Positions 34,116-47,622 of a DNA stretch of 64,000 bases are shown in pieces. Under the pieces are notes generated by a model, which did not search any database, was not told where the DNA came from, and saw only the letters and a program-made list of their open reading frames with translations. Position 1 is the stretch's first letter. Every line of letters starts with the position of its first letter. Both the position numbers and the translations under genes were made by a program. The DNA lies in assembly GCA_036971475.1 (NCBI GenBank), contig JBAIZL010000006.1:17065959-17129958 (forward strand), read 5' to 3'. Source of the stretch: Prosapia bicincta (taxonomy: Eukaryota; Arthropoda; Insecta; Hemiptera; Cercopidae).

Positions 34116-35821
34116 GGCTGCGTATACTAACTCAATCTACTGATAACTGTATGCTAACAAAAAATACGTAAACTGGTTATTAAAAATTAATTTCATCCTG
34201 AATTTTGATCTATATGTAGAAACAAATTACTGAAAGATAACTTTAAAATCGTTTTATCTTCATTTATGGCATAAATATATTTTCTGAAGTGTCTGCAATG
34301 TTATAGGGCGGAGTACAGATGCACAGAGTGACCACTGCAAGTGTTTTCTTAGCATGAAAAAAAAATATAAAAGTTTGTATGACATGTTTTATGAAACACT
34401 AATTCATACAAAAATAATAAGATATTGAATTACATTTACAATCCGAAAATTGGCAAAAGCCGGTTGCAGCTCATACAAAAAAAAAACTCGAAATTATGAA
34501 GAAATCCAACAAATAGATCCCCAATTTAAAAATTACAAGGAGATAGAATGTCCTGGTTGACTCAATGACTAACTAATCAAGGGCAGTTATATAACTATAG
34601 CCAGAAACTAGAAACTTTGAGAATACATCCACTTATCAAAAAAGAGACACAGTTTCTTTCATTTAGGCTGCCAACACTAACTCAATCTACTGATGATTCT
34701 ATACTAACAGAGGATAAGTAAATTTGTTAATAAAAAAGGATTTCCTCCAGAATTTTGTTCTACCTGTAGAAACAAATTACTGAAAGACAACTTTAAAATC
34801 CTTTTGTTGGAGTCAGCTTTGGTAGATTAAACAGCTCCAGTATCGACCTTAATCAGCCTGTGCCTTGTCTATTCGATAGCTCAATCTATGGTTTATCGTC
34901 AATAGTTTAAGACAACGTTTTGTCTTGTCACGCGCCTAACCCCCCCCCCCTAGCACACAGTTCCCTCACCCCCAGTCTTTTGCTTGCCGTAGACAGACTA
35001 GCACGTCCGTTGCGGGTTTAACCTTATTCGCCAACCTCGTGGACTTTAAGTTCGCCCCGCGCATGTATAAATTTAAGTGTTTCGAGTTGTACCTGTTTTA
35101 TATGTTCGTTAACCGCGAAAGTGCAGATTATTTTAGGCCAAGTGCCGTGTTTGAATGCGCCTTAACCTCGCCGTTACAAGCCGTCGCTACGGAGTCGCTC
35201 GCGCTTATTTAAAGACTTATTCAACTGTGAATAGCATTAGAATTGAACCCCGTTTATTAAGTTTTACAGCACGAGCCGTCTGCCAGTCACCACTCCACCC
35301 AGGGCCCTGCTGCAGAAGTCCAGAAGACATCAAACCGCCCGTGCACGCAACCCCATTGTTCAACTTAGGGTAAGTGTTAATCAGTTCCAAATACTTTTAA
35401 CATAAACTTGTGCCTATTTTCCCGAGGCTTAATTAGTGATAAACATTGTTATTATTTGTCGATTAGGCGTTTCTGCCGCTTGCCTTCATTTTGTTCATGT
35501 GCAATTTCAGTCACGTTAACGACCGCGACTATCTCTCTCTTTCGTCTTATTTCTAATATTTTAGCGGAGCTGACGCCTCCACCTTTAATATCCATTTATG
35601 GCATAAATATATTTTATGAATATATTTTTGCCTTTACAATGTTACAAGGCGAAGTACAGATGCGTAGAGTGAGTACTGCAAGTGTTTTCTTAGCATAGGA
35701 AGAAAAAATAAAAAGCCATGCTCAGAAGAAATGCATGAAACACTATTTCATAGTAATATAATAAGATACTAAATTATATTTACAATACGAAAATTGGAAA
35801 AACCGGTCACAGCTCATATAT
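34116..35821. repeat. Direct repeat of about 365 bp, second copy interrupted by a solo LTR
   Basis: The first copy is 34116-34480, the second 34666-35821, both beginning at GGCTGC and running through ACAAATTACTGAAAGA, TTTATGGCATAAATATATTT and GCAAGTGTTTTCTTAGCAT to CAGCTCATA. The second copy is split by the LTR at 34805-35581. The copies differ at many positions, so the duplication is old. Family unknown. Confidence 0.8.
34805..35581 (+). mobile_element. Solo LTR of an LTR retrotransposon
   Basis: A 777-bp insertion starting TGTTGGAGTCAGC and ending GCTGACGCCTCCA, so TG...CA ends with short inverted repeats, flanked by the 5-bp direct repeat CCTTT (34800-34804 and 35582-35586). The insertion point is confirmed because the neighbouring repeat copy lacks it. 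It is more GC-rich than its surroundings and contains a TATA-like ATGTATAAAT near 35063 and a C11 run near 34940. The open frames inside (35155-35373 and the start of 35408-35698) are probably not genes. A 5-bp duplication suits Gypsy or Copia; the superfamily is not determined. Orientation is inferred from the TATA-like box. Confidence 0.8.
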
Positions 35822-36780
35822 ACACTGAAACATTTTACGTTTAAAAGCCTACCAGCCCTTCCAGTAATCTTGGAGCCTGTTGAAACAAACAGTACCAGAA
35901 TATTGCTCTTATATTAATATAGTTACAAACAGTTATATAATAAAATAACAAAATAAATATTGTAAAATATCACTACGTACACTGTCTACATATGAACAAT
36001 TCCCAGTTTCCAAGACTGGAGTCTCAAACTAATAGATACAAGTTATACTAATATATTAGTTACATTTATAGGTTATTATAAAATTTTAAAAAATATAAAA
36101 ATATTGTATAATATCCTACATACATTGTTTATACACATGTATACAAACAAGGCTTCAACGACTTGAATTGCAGGATTCTAGAATCGATTGTATATTAAGG
36201 TTGTCAGATGCTCAGAACGTTACAACTGCCTTTAGCCAGAGCTGAGCTTAAGCTAGTCAAGAGTCACCATACCTCCACACTCCCTCCAGCTTGAGGTGTA
36301 ATACATATTGCATTACTAATGGCGTACAAACACATTAACACTTTCGCATTGGGTAGCACTAACTTATAAATGGAGAATTATCCAGATAAAAATTTATTTC
36401 CCCCAATGGATTGACACATTCGGGATTAGATATTATTATATTTCATGCATAAAACAAATTTCCTCTACTTATACTTCAAGACTAAATGTTTTGTTCTGTC
36501 TGCAGGCAACTTACTTTTAGACACTAAACACTGAAATTAACAAAATTAAAATGTTATTCCACTAGAATATTATTGTACTACTATTCAATGTAATTTATAG
36601 AAATATACATTAATTTCAATTTATTGAAATATACTCAATATTATCTGAATTAACTCATTAAACAAATTGCACTAACTTATTTTTGCTGTCATACTATGTG
36701 AAGCAAGAATGAACTAAAACAGCTTAAGCAAATCACTGAAACTGATTTTTTTTGGCTTACACGTTTTACTATAATTACAG

Positions 36781-37020
36781 ATACTTAACTAAGTGAATAC
36801 GCAAGGGTTTACTTGCTGACACATTTTGAAACAATCGTTCCTTTTACGATGCAAAGCCCCTACACTTAGTCAAGTATCATTTAATTATAGTTTAATCAGT
36901 GAATTCAAGATGATTACAACAAGCAACTTTACACTTTTTCATAACAGTACAATAGAACTTATGAAGAAAGACTCCATGATTACCAAGGTAAGTCTGTAAC
37001 TCTTGTCTAATCTTTTAAAT
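36781..37020. mobile_element. Penelope-like end fragment
   Basis: Starts with TACTTAACTAAGTGAATACG, the end shared with positions 80-100, 56400 and 57900, and includes a hammerhead-like motif on the minus strand (36815-36852: TCGTAAA, GGAAC/GTTTC, AAAA, TGTG, T-C). It then runs through GATTACAACAAGCAAC to ACCAAGGTAAGTCTG, which links this end to the family forming the 19.9-kb array. Fragment only. Confidence 0.6.
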
Positions 37021-37470
37021 CTCAAATAGTCTTTAAGCTCTATAAGAACTACAGCCTAGCAAATTCATTCAAATTCTTCAGTCCCTAAATACAACTGGAA
37101 GGAAATGCAAGAAATATGTTATAACTGCATACATGCATATGCAGAGAATATGAAAACATTTCACTGATCACAATGTTTTTCTTATCATCTAGTGAAAACA
37201 AAAAAAAACATGCAAGCAATACAAACGCATGCATATAAAACCAATCTCACCTCTTCCTTAGATCTGAAAGCCTTTGGGCAAGCAAATACAAATACAATTA
37301 GCACATTTATAACAAAATACAATTAATACAAATTAAGCAAATGTAATAAGAGGAGTTTAATCAATAAATACAATTAACCTAATTACATATTTTATTATTC
37401 TTTTACATGTTATTATTTATTAATGTTATATATACTGTCATTTACAATACAGTAATACTCCATTTTTAGT

Positions 37471-38234
37471 ATTGGAGATGCGATCCGAGATCTTGCCAAA
37501 ATGATACCTGAAGTCAGTAAATCAACAATTCAAACAATTTTGACGAAAAAATTAGGTTACCGAAAAGTGTGTGCTCGTTGGGTGCCAAAAATGTTGACCG
37601 AAGTTCACAAAGAAAATCGCGTGGAAAGTGCACACAAGTTTTTGCATTGTTTCAACAGGGAGGGGGAGGAGTTTTTTGGACTCAATTGAGTCACACACCT
37701 GAGTCCAAACAGCAATCCATGAACATGGCATCACTCCACATCACTTCGTGTCAAAATATTTCGCCAAACAAACTCTGTAAAAAAAATCATGGCAACCGTC
37801 TTTTGGGAACGTCAAGGAGTTCTTCTTGTCGAATTTTTACCTAATGGCACTGCAATTAACGCTGCTCGGTATTGTGAAACCCTAAAAAAGCTTCGAAGAA
37901 CGATCCAATACAAGCGCCGAGGGAGATTGAGCAAGACTGTTGCACGACAATGCTCAGCCCCACACTGCAGTGGTCTCTCCTGGATTCCTTTAAATGGGAC
38001 GTTCTTAGCCATCCTGCGTACAGCCCTGATCTGGCACCGAGCGATTTCCATCTTTTCCTTTACCTGAAGCAACATTTGGCTAGAAAACACTTTGAGACTG
38101 ATGAAGAGGTCCAGGAAGAGGTGGAGAAATGGTTGCGGTCACAGGCGGGAGACTTCTATGACCAAGGCATTAAGAAGCTCTTCCCCCGGCTAAACAAGTG
38201 CATAGATGTTGACAGGGACTACGTTGCAAAATAG
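37471..38234 (+). pseudogene. Mariner transposase remnant, multiple frameshifts
   Basis: Segments in three frames give a mariner transposase from its helix-turn-helix (SKSTIQTILTKKLGYRKV, CARWVPKML) through HTPESKQQSM, VLLVEFLPNGTAINAARYCE, HDNAQPHT (second catalytic Asp, read across a frame change) to YSPDLAPSDFHLFLYLKQHL (third Asp) and the C-terminal WLRSQAGDFYDQGI. The first catalytic Asp cannot be placed with confidence. No inverted repeats were found, so the ends are lost. It belongs to a different mariner lineage from the 18.2-kb copy, judging by their divergence. Confidence 0.85.
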
Positions 38235-38651
38235 TTTTTATATGTACTTACAACTCCATGTACTTTTTTCGTTAAAATAAAATTTTCCTGCTTCAACTTT
38301 ATCTTAGTTGTCAATATGTATATTATACCTTATGTTCTCATTTCATTTTTATTATCGATCAAATAATATATTTTTATGAAGTATATAATTTTGTACCTAG
38401 TAAATTCTTGTTGCAGGGCGACAAAGTTGATCGCATACACAGCATAATTTAAGCTGTGTGTGTCACCTGGGTAGTGCTAAATGATCAAAAATGCTGGCAA
38501 AAGCCTCCCAGAGTCAGAATAATTAAATGAAAGTAAGAAGGAAAGAAAGAAAAAAGAGAAAAAAGAAAAACTGCACTTTTCAGAACAAATCCTGACAAAT
38601 TTCTGAATCGAAACGCAACAGTATTGTATAATAAGAAACTAAAATTTAAAA

Positions 38652-39240
38652 CATTACAGTGGAATGCCGGCGGACTATCACAACAGAAGAAACAGGACAA
38701 TTTCACTGAAGCAGTAAAATATAACATTGATGTGTTTATTATCAGTGAGGCTAGGTTGACAACCGAGTGGTTTGGTGGGTGTTAGAGGAGATTGTGTATC
38801 AGAGTTTAAGATTGCTAAGGACATGACAAGTGGAAACCATCTGAAATAGTGCGAATTACAGTATGGAAAGAGGGAACAAAAAAATCAACATTTATGGAGT
38901 TTATAGTGCACCAAGCAACACCGGGCTGAATATGGATATCATTGAAACACAAGACAAAACAATCATAGCAGGAGATTTTAATGCCCATTCAAAATGCTGG
39001 GGTTACCATGATGTAAATCCAACAGGAAGAGAATTAAAGAACTTCCTGGATTCCCAACCATTTGAGCATATGACGTAATGGATCCAAAAACATTTATACA
39101 GTATTCAGGAGCTGCTACAAATCCCGGCATGGTGATGGTGTCATTAAATATTGCCAGAGAAACAACCAAATGTATCACTGCAGGTGAGGGCAGTGGTCAC
39201 AGACCTATAATCATAAGTATCACACTGGGTATAAATAAAC
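38652..39240 (+). pseudogene. Non-LTR 1: AP endonuclease domain
   Basis: One frame gives LQWNAGGLSQQKKQDNFTEA, the usual start of the nuclease, with IISEARLT where the catalytic Glu region lies. Another gives YGVYSAPSN and IIAGDFNAHSKCWG, the GDFN catalytic motif, and a third GSGHRPIIIS, where the family's Ser-Asp-His motif has Gly for Asp. Three frames are needed, and the Asp change means it would be inactive. It would nick the target for target-primed reverse transcription. Confidence 0.85.
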
Positions 39241-39246
39241 ACCTGT

Positions 39247-41392
39247 ATGGATAAAGGCCATAAAACTTGGAATTTTAAAAAGACAAAGTGGAGGGAATTT
39301 GAGAATACAATCGAAGAGGGAGTTTGTAGTCTGGAAAGTGTAACACAAGGAGCCAAAGAACAAATAGGGGAACTATGTCCAATGATACATAAAGCTGCCA
39401 AAAGTCGATACCAAAAGGAAGAGTTAGGAATTACAAACCGTTTTGGACATCAAAAATCATGAGACTAAAGGAGAAAAGAAATAGATTAAGAAACAAAGCA
39501 GAAGAAACTCAGGATCCTGTGAATGTGAAGGATTGGAGGAAGGCTAATGCACTATATACTAAAGAATCTTGGATGGCCAAAAGGCAAGCGTTTACAAGGT
39601 TTATAACAAGACTTGATTATAGAACACACTGCTCAAAGGTTCACAAACACATTAATTCAGTTACCAATAAACATAATGAAGAATCTAATGATCCCACTAA
39701 AAAAGTGGCCAAAGAATCTTTCTCATATCGTGAAATTGCTGAAGCATTTAACTCCCACTACAAAGAAATCCATATTCTTTCCAGGGAGAAGAACAAACTG
39801 AATATAGTGGAGGCAAAATATGTGAGAAGACAGAACCAACGAACAGGCACAGACCTCTTTGACAAGTAATTTAGTCAGACAGAACTGGACATAGGTATCA
39901 ATAAACCTAAAGATAAAAAATCACCAGGAGGAGACAATGTTCATGCTGAATTCATAAAGCACCTTGGAAAAAATTTGAATAAAATGTTTAAAATACTTTT
40001 AACATGTTGTGGAATGGCAAAAGTGACATGCCAAGCAGTTGGAAGCAAGCCACGATTGTGCCAATTAGGAAACCTAAAACATCTGGGATAGAAATACCAA
40101 GCTACAGACCAATTTCATTAACTTCAATTGTAGCTAAAACTATGGAAAGAATGGTAGCAACATGACGTCAGTACTACTTTGAGAGGAACAGATTGCTTAA
40201 CCCAAATCAAGTCTCATTTCGACCAGGACACACTACAATGCACCAGGTTAAAAGACTAACACAAAGTATAAAATATTCATTCAATGCAAACAAATTTGTA
40301 GCATCAGTCTTTATTGACTTCAAGGGAACCTATGATACTGTGTGGAGAGAGAGACTTTTGAGATAGGAGGAAATATGTTCAGTTGGTTGAAGGCTTTCCT
40401 GAAGCAGCGTTGTATAAGAACTAAATGGCGGAACAACACTTTAACATACAAGCAAATTCGAGCAGAATTGCCTCAGGATGGAGTACTGAACCAGATTTTG
40501 TTTAATATATATAATGACCTAAATAAGACCAAAGAAGGCTAGCTGAGCCATGTACCCAGATGACGTAGTTATATGGTCTGAGGCAGTAAATAAAAATAGA
40601 AGAATGTTTGAGACAATGGAAGCTGAGCTTAGCGAGGCTATGAAAGATATAGTTCTTTGGAGTAATTCTTTGTGATTATAAATGATCAAAAGACATCTTA
40701 TTAGCTTTTCTTACTCAAAACCAGAACCAAGGATATCAGCTTGAAAATTAACAACAATATTATATTCAGAAATGTGCAGAGACAACATACTTGGGAATTA
40801 GAATGGATAATGAGCTTACATTTACAGCACATGCTGAAACTGTATCATATAATGTTGCACATAAATCTAGTGTTTTAAAGAGACTGGCAGGAGTAATGGG
40901 GGAGGGGGATCTCTTGACCTTCTTAACGAAGCTTATAAGGCATAAATAAAGCCTCGTTTGACTTATGGTGGAGATGTCTTAACAACAGCCACCAAAATTG
41001 CAAAGAATAAACTTGAAGTAAGCCAGAACAACTGTTTACGTTTCATCTCAGGAGCAGTGAGGATGACTCCTATAGCCTCACTCCAAGCCTACACAAGCAA
41101 CAAACCATTAGATGAAGAATTCAGCATGAAAGCAGATGTCCTTTATAGAAGGTTGATGTATAGGAAACACAATAATTCTTGGATTATGGAATTATTTCCC
41201 AATCAAAGATTAAAAACTCAGAAAAGTTTTAAACGTGTGGTTGTTGGGAGGAAAATAAATACATCTGAAATTGAGCAACCTCCACAGTTAGTAAACCCAA
41301 TGGATTTCATGCAACTTAATGTGTCCTTGGATCTTATAGAGCCAGTGAACAAGACTATTGACACGCCAGAAAAGATATTCCAAATTGCCTAA
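39247..41392 (+). pseudogene. Non-LTR 1: linker and reverse transcriptase
   Basis: Linker segments 39247-39869 (Lys/Glu-rich helical) lead into the RT. Recognisable RT blocks: KSPGGDNVHAEFIKHL, SYRPISLTSIVAKTMERMVA, a FIDFKGTYDTVW block (palm A; the family has FLDFSKAFD), LPQDGVLNQILFNIY (LPQGxxLSPxLFNIY), and MYPDDVVIW, the YADD catalytic box with Ala changed to Pro. Thumb sequences follow as LTYGGDVLTTATK to LQAYTSNKPL. Several stops and frameshifts interrupt it. Confidence 0.88.
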
Positions 41393-41394
41393 GA

Positions 41395-41768
41395 AACTTT
41401 AAACTCATGGTACCCACAGGACTACTGGGTGAGAATCTACACAGATGGGTCTAGAATGCTTGGTGAGACGGGAGCGGGAATATACAGTGATTGCTTCTCA
41501 CACTATTTTTGCACTGATCAATAACTCAACTGTTTGCCATAACCGAGGCTCTTCAACAGCTGATTCTAAGACGATGGCTTAGTACCAATATTGTTTTATT
41601 GGTGGACTTTAAATCCTCATTACAAGCAATGGCTAATAATGATAATACAAGTAATGTCTGCAATTGTACAGAATATTTTAAAAAATTATAAAAAACAATG
41701 TAATCAATATTGTAATGCAGTGGATCCCGTCTCATATGGGGAATACAGGGGAATGAGGTCTGTGATGA
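41395..41768 (+). pseudogene. Non-LTR 1: RNase H domain, first part
   Basis: Reads RIYTDGSRM with TGAGIYS (first catalytic Asp), then an ITEALQQLI block, a VDFKSSLQAMANN block (the conserved Asp-Ser-x-Ala helix, altered) and, after a frame change, a Trp-Ile-Pro/Ser-His-Met-Gly region ending GNEV at the insertion point. It resumes after the nested element with CDELAKR (42411 on). Confidence 0.8.
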
Positions 41769-42410
41769 GTCATGCGACTTTCGCCGCGGCAGGTTGTATT
41801 CCTGATTGATTCACAATCAGCGATTTTGGCAGTTTCCTCTAACACACCAACTGACTGCACCTTGACAGTGTCGTGCAGAGAAAAAATGCAACTATGCCAA
41901 GAGGCAGGCTTCAGAATTGCACTCCAGTGGATTCCCAGCCACGCTGGCACAACAGGGAACGAAAAAGCTGACAACCTCGCCAAGAGTGGGTGCCGTCTAC
42001 CACAGCCACAAATTAAAATATCACTGGGCTCTGCTTACACCAAGATCCACACAGCAGCTAAGACGTACTTGAAAACATCACAAGAAAACCTGGCTGTTGG
42101 AAAGAGATGGCAAGAACTTTGCACCAACCCCATTCCAAAAAACCTGCCTCGACCTATCAGTGTTGCGCTGTTCCGTCTAACCACAGGACACGACTACCTT
42201 CAGGCGCACCTTCATCGCATTGGGCTAGCGGACACGGATCGGTGCCCCTTGTGCCAAACAGGAAAGATGGATGGAGACCACCTTCCTGCCTGCCCACAGC
42301 TCGAAGCATACAATAGCGACCCAAAAACCAGACTCTCCCAGCTCTACTGGTCTGCACGATGCCAAATGGTCGAGTTACCAAGGGCAGGCGTTGGATAAAG
42401 TAAAGTAAGT
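41769..42410 (+). mobile_element. Nested 5'-truncated non-LTR element with 13-bp TSD
   Basis: The 13-bp sequence AGGTCTGTGATGA flanks the insertion exactly (41756-41768 and 42411-42423). The inserted 642 bp carries the end of another I-like element on the plus strand and finishes in a TAAAG-type tail (GATAAAGTAAAGTAAGT). Its 5' end is truncated inside RNase H. The insertion point lies within the RNase H domain of the host element, so it is younger than element 1. Confidence 0.9.
41772..42398 (+). pseudogene. Nested element: RNase H and C-terminal Cys/His domain, open frame
   Basis: A 208-codon frame is intact to its stop. It begins inside RNase H at VVFLIDSQSAILAV (catalytic Asp and Ser), then ALQWIPSHAGTTGNEKADNL (conserved His and last Asp). 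The C-terminal part has FRLTTGHDYLQAHLHRIG and RCPLCQTGKMDGDHLPACP, a CxxC...H...C zinc-binding pattern common at the end of such proteins. The lack of stops and high GC relative to the host copy point to a recent insertion. Without the endonuclease and RT it cannot function alone; its first Met is fortuitous. Confidence 0.88.
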
Positions 42411-42823
42411 AGGTCTGTGATGAACTTGCAAAGAGAAGGACTAAAATTGTTAAAAAAACTATCAAAAGTTTTATCAATGCAAGCAAGAATAAAAAGTATT
42501 AAAACATCTTACCAACAAGGTTTTAAGAATATGATGGAGGAAAGATTGAAGGACGAGTTCTATAATGTGTCTGAGCTGTTTGAGGTGAATAGAACACTCC
42601 CGAGAAAATCATCTGTTGCTAACTTTAGAGTGGCTACAGGGCATGACTGTCTCGCCGGACATCTCAGCAGAATGAAAATATTAGAATCCAACAGGTGCAC
42701 AATGTATGCATGCCAAACATCTATTATGGACAAGGACCGCCTCCTGGTTTGCAGTGGACTAGATAAGGAAAGACAAAAAACTTGTGATCTGGGATCACCA
42801 TCTAATAAACATTTCAACTCTTA
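42411..42823 (+). pseudogene. Non-LTR 1: RNase H remainder and C-terminal domain
   Basis: Starts with the duplicated target, which restores the RNase H line GNEV/CDELAKR. It continues to NRTLPRKSSVANFRVATGHD and a Leu/His-rich GHLSRMKILESNRC, parallel to the TGHDYLQAHLHRIG...RCPLC stretch of the nested element. The expected Cys and His ligands are partly lost (MYACQTSIMDKDRL). Ends in a stop at 42824. Confidence 0.85.
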
Positions 42824-42824
42824 A

Positions 42825-45491
<2,667 letters not shown>

Positions 45492-45667
45492 CTTTTCCTT
45501 CATTCGTAGGCCATCAAGAACCTGCTCAATCTCCAACCTCCAACCATCCTGCATTGTGTGGAAACTCTCGTGTGGTGTTTGTGTAAAAGCAGAATGAACA
45601 ATGACGTCTAGTTCTTGAAGAATATCTTCAAATGATGGCCGATTATGTGGATCCGAGTCCCAGCAAA
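45492..45667 (-). CDS. slpr: MLK exon: kinase subdomain XI and start of coiled coil
   Basis: A 176-bp exon (two bases plus 58 codons, ending in phase 0). It encodes CWDSDPHNRPSFEDILQEL, which carries the invariant Arg of kinase subdomain XI in HNRPSF, then ESFHTMQDGWRLEIEQVLDGL and RMKEK, the run into the MLK coiled coil. The acceptor is CTAG|TTTGCTGG and the donor AAG|GTATTT. The intron on its 5' side is about 13.7 kb and contains the second non-LTR element and several DNA transposons. The intron on its 3' side is about 16.1 kb. Confidence 0.92.
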
Positions 45668-46256
45668 CTAGAATTAACAATTAATTATGTAAATACATTT
45701 TATTAATAAACCTACTTTGAAATTTTAGTTTTTCAACATATAAACTGTATTATAACAATTATTGCAATATAAATGTAAAATATTGTTATTTTTTTATAAT
45801 TATATAATTTTAAAATGTACTTTTGTCTGTCTACAACAAGTTCAGACTTAATAAATTTTTGTGTATTGTTATATTTTATGGTTATTCAGAGCTTTATTGA
45901 GACTTTCTTATACTGAATATAATTTTTTTCTTTTAGTTACAAAATGATGTCTCCACATATGGAGGTCCTGGGACAATATGTATAGTATAAATATTAATAC
46001 TTTAACATAATCATAACACACTATAAAGTTTTCATTTGTTACATTATAAAATCTTTAATCACAGATTGACATCATTAAATTTTATAATTAGTGTTATTAA
46101 AATATTGCAATTTCATTATAAGTTTGTTTTTTACATCTGAAACATAAAGGAAAACCTTAAATGTTGTTAGGGTCCCAGTGTCCTCATTTGAGGACATCAC
46201 AAGGATACCGCAAAAATAAAAGAAAAGGGCACGGTTTGGTGAAATGAATGATCAAT

Positions 46257-46823
46257 CAGGCGCTATCCAGGGGGGGGGGCGATCGCCCCCCACAACCCTC
46301 AAGAACTTTGAGTTAAAAATCGACAATATATTATCAAATTCTGACTTTCTATTAAAATAGACTTTTACTTAAGTTAATTCGTCATTTATTGAAAATAAAA
46401 AATAAAATTTTAATTTTTAATTTGAAAATGTGATGCGTTTCCTCGGCATACGCTCGTAAACGTCTAAACGTTTTAACAACAGATAGCGCTAGCGAAACTT
46501 AGTCTCGAACATATGATTTTCAATACGTAATTTTGCAAGCATAATTGTTCGTGTTGGAAGAATAACTACTTATATTAATTAATAAACCATTTTTATAATA
46601 ATAGCTTATTATGAAATTAATAATATACTATAGCCATAAGTGTTATCGAAACTGGAATAATTATTTATTAAAAAGTCTAATTTGCTACGAATCTTTATCA
46701 CGTTACCGATTTCTAACGCAACCGTAAAAAGAACTTTTTCTGTTTTATGTTTTTACATATGTATATATATATAATGCATCGATCGCCCCCCCCCCCCAAA
46801 GCAAGTCACTGGATACGCGCCTG
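46257..46823. mobile_element. TIR element with long G/C tracts at both ends
   Basis: The left end reads CAGGCGCTATCCAGG, then a G10 tract and CGATCGCCCCCC. The right end is its inverted, slightly diverged copy (CGATCG, a C14 tract, then CTGGATACGCGCCTG). A 5-bp direct repeat TCAAT flanks both sides (46252-46256 and 46824-46828). The interior is AT-rich and non-coding. Class II non-autonomous; superfamily not determined. Confidence 0.7.
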
Positions 46824-46828
46824 TCAAT

Positions 46829-47512
46829 GCGATAAATAAAAAAAGTGTATACTAAATGACAAACATAAAGTTTTAAATGTATTTATAAAATATTAAAAAA
46901 CATGGACATAAAAAAAAAACATGACAAAATAATAACTGCACTCTCCACCATATGCTGAACCATGTAAACGGGAAGCTAAACAAGGGTTATAGTTCACAAA
47001 ACCATGACCAAAGCCAATGTCTGAAGAGAGCTTCCAAACAGTAAAACTTAGTTTTACTTTATTTTACATACGTGATCTGTAGCATTTTAAAAGTGGCCTC
47101 ATTTGAGTGTGCTAGTACTTAAGAGGTTACTTTTTTCAAATCTGTTGTAAATTTAAAAAACATAGTGATTCCCTAGGAATTATTATTTGCACCTTGGTAT
47201 TATTTGCACCCAAGGAGTACCTATTTTATTTGCACTTCTTATTAAAGAAAAAAAAAGAGACACAGATTCTTTGATACCATAGCTCAGATGTCGCCATAGT
47301 TTTTTTACATGTACACTGAGCAAAATATGTTAATTATATTAACATATTAAATTGTTTAAGGGAGATCTTATCATTGATTTTAATATTGTGAAATTATCTT
47401 AAGTAGATCTATTTCAAACAGGGAGAAGAGAGTGTGTCTACCCACTGTCCATGAAAACATCTTTAAATTTGTTTACAAATCCCTGAATTATTTGTAAAGA
47501 AAAAAAAGAAAA
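46829..47512. other. MLK intron, nothing recognised
   Basis: AT-rich stretch including a short imperfect duplication (ATTATTTGCACC twice near 47180-47210). No gene or transposon recognised. Confidence 0.4.
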
Positions 47513-47622
47513 AAATATACCTATGAAGTATCCAGTCAGGATAGATTTGGTTGTAATTTTATACATTTATGTATAAAATTACAACCAAATCTATCCTGAC
47601 TGGATACTTCATAGGTATATTT
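47513..47622. repeat. Perfect 54-bp inverted repeat (palindrome) with 2-bp spacer
   Basis: The arm 47513-47566 is the exact reverse complement of 47569-47622, with only TT between them. The outer limit is sharp: the next base pair mismatches. There is no coding sequence. It would extrude as a 54-bp hairpin. Confidence 0.95.

Larger units (their letters stand above)
38652..42823 (+). mobile_element. I-like non-LTR retrotransposon 1, decayed, with nested insertion
   Basis: In order: AP-type endonuclease (38652-39240), linker, reverse transcriptase (39880-41390), RNase H (41400-41770, resuming at 42411) and a C-terminal domain (to 42823). Presence of RNase H after the RT points to the I group. 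The 5' end is truncated at about the endonuclease start. Frameshifts and stops occur throughout. A second, 5'-truncated element interrupts the RNase H region at 41769-42410. Lies in the intron between the 45.5-kb and 29.4-kb MLK exons, antisense to the gene. Confidence 0.9.

Noticed and set aside
35155..35698. Open frames in the GC-richer zone as host genes
   Set aside because: They lie inside or run out of the solo LTR and show no domain.
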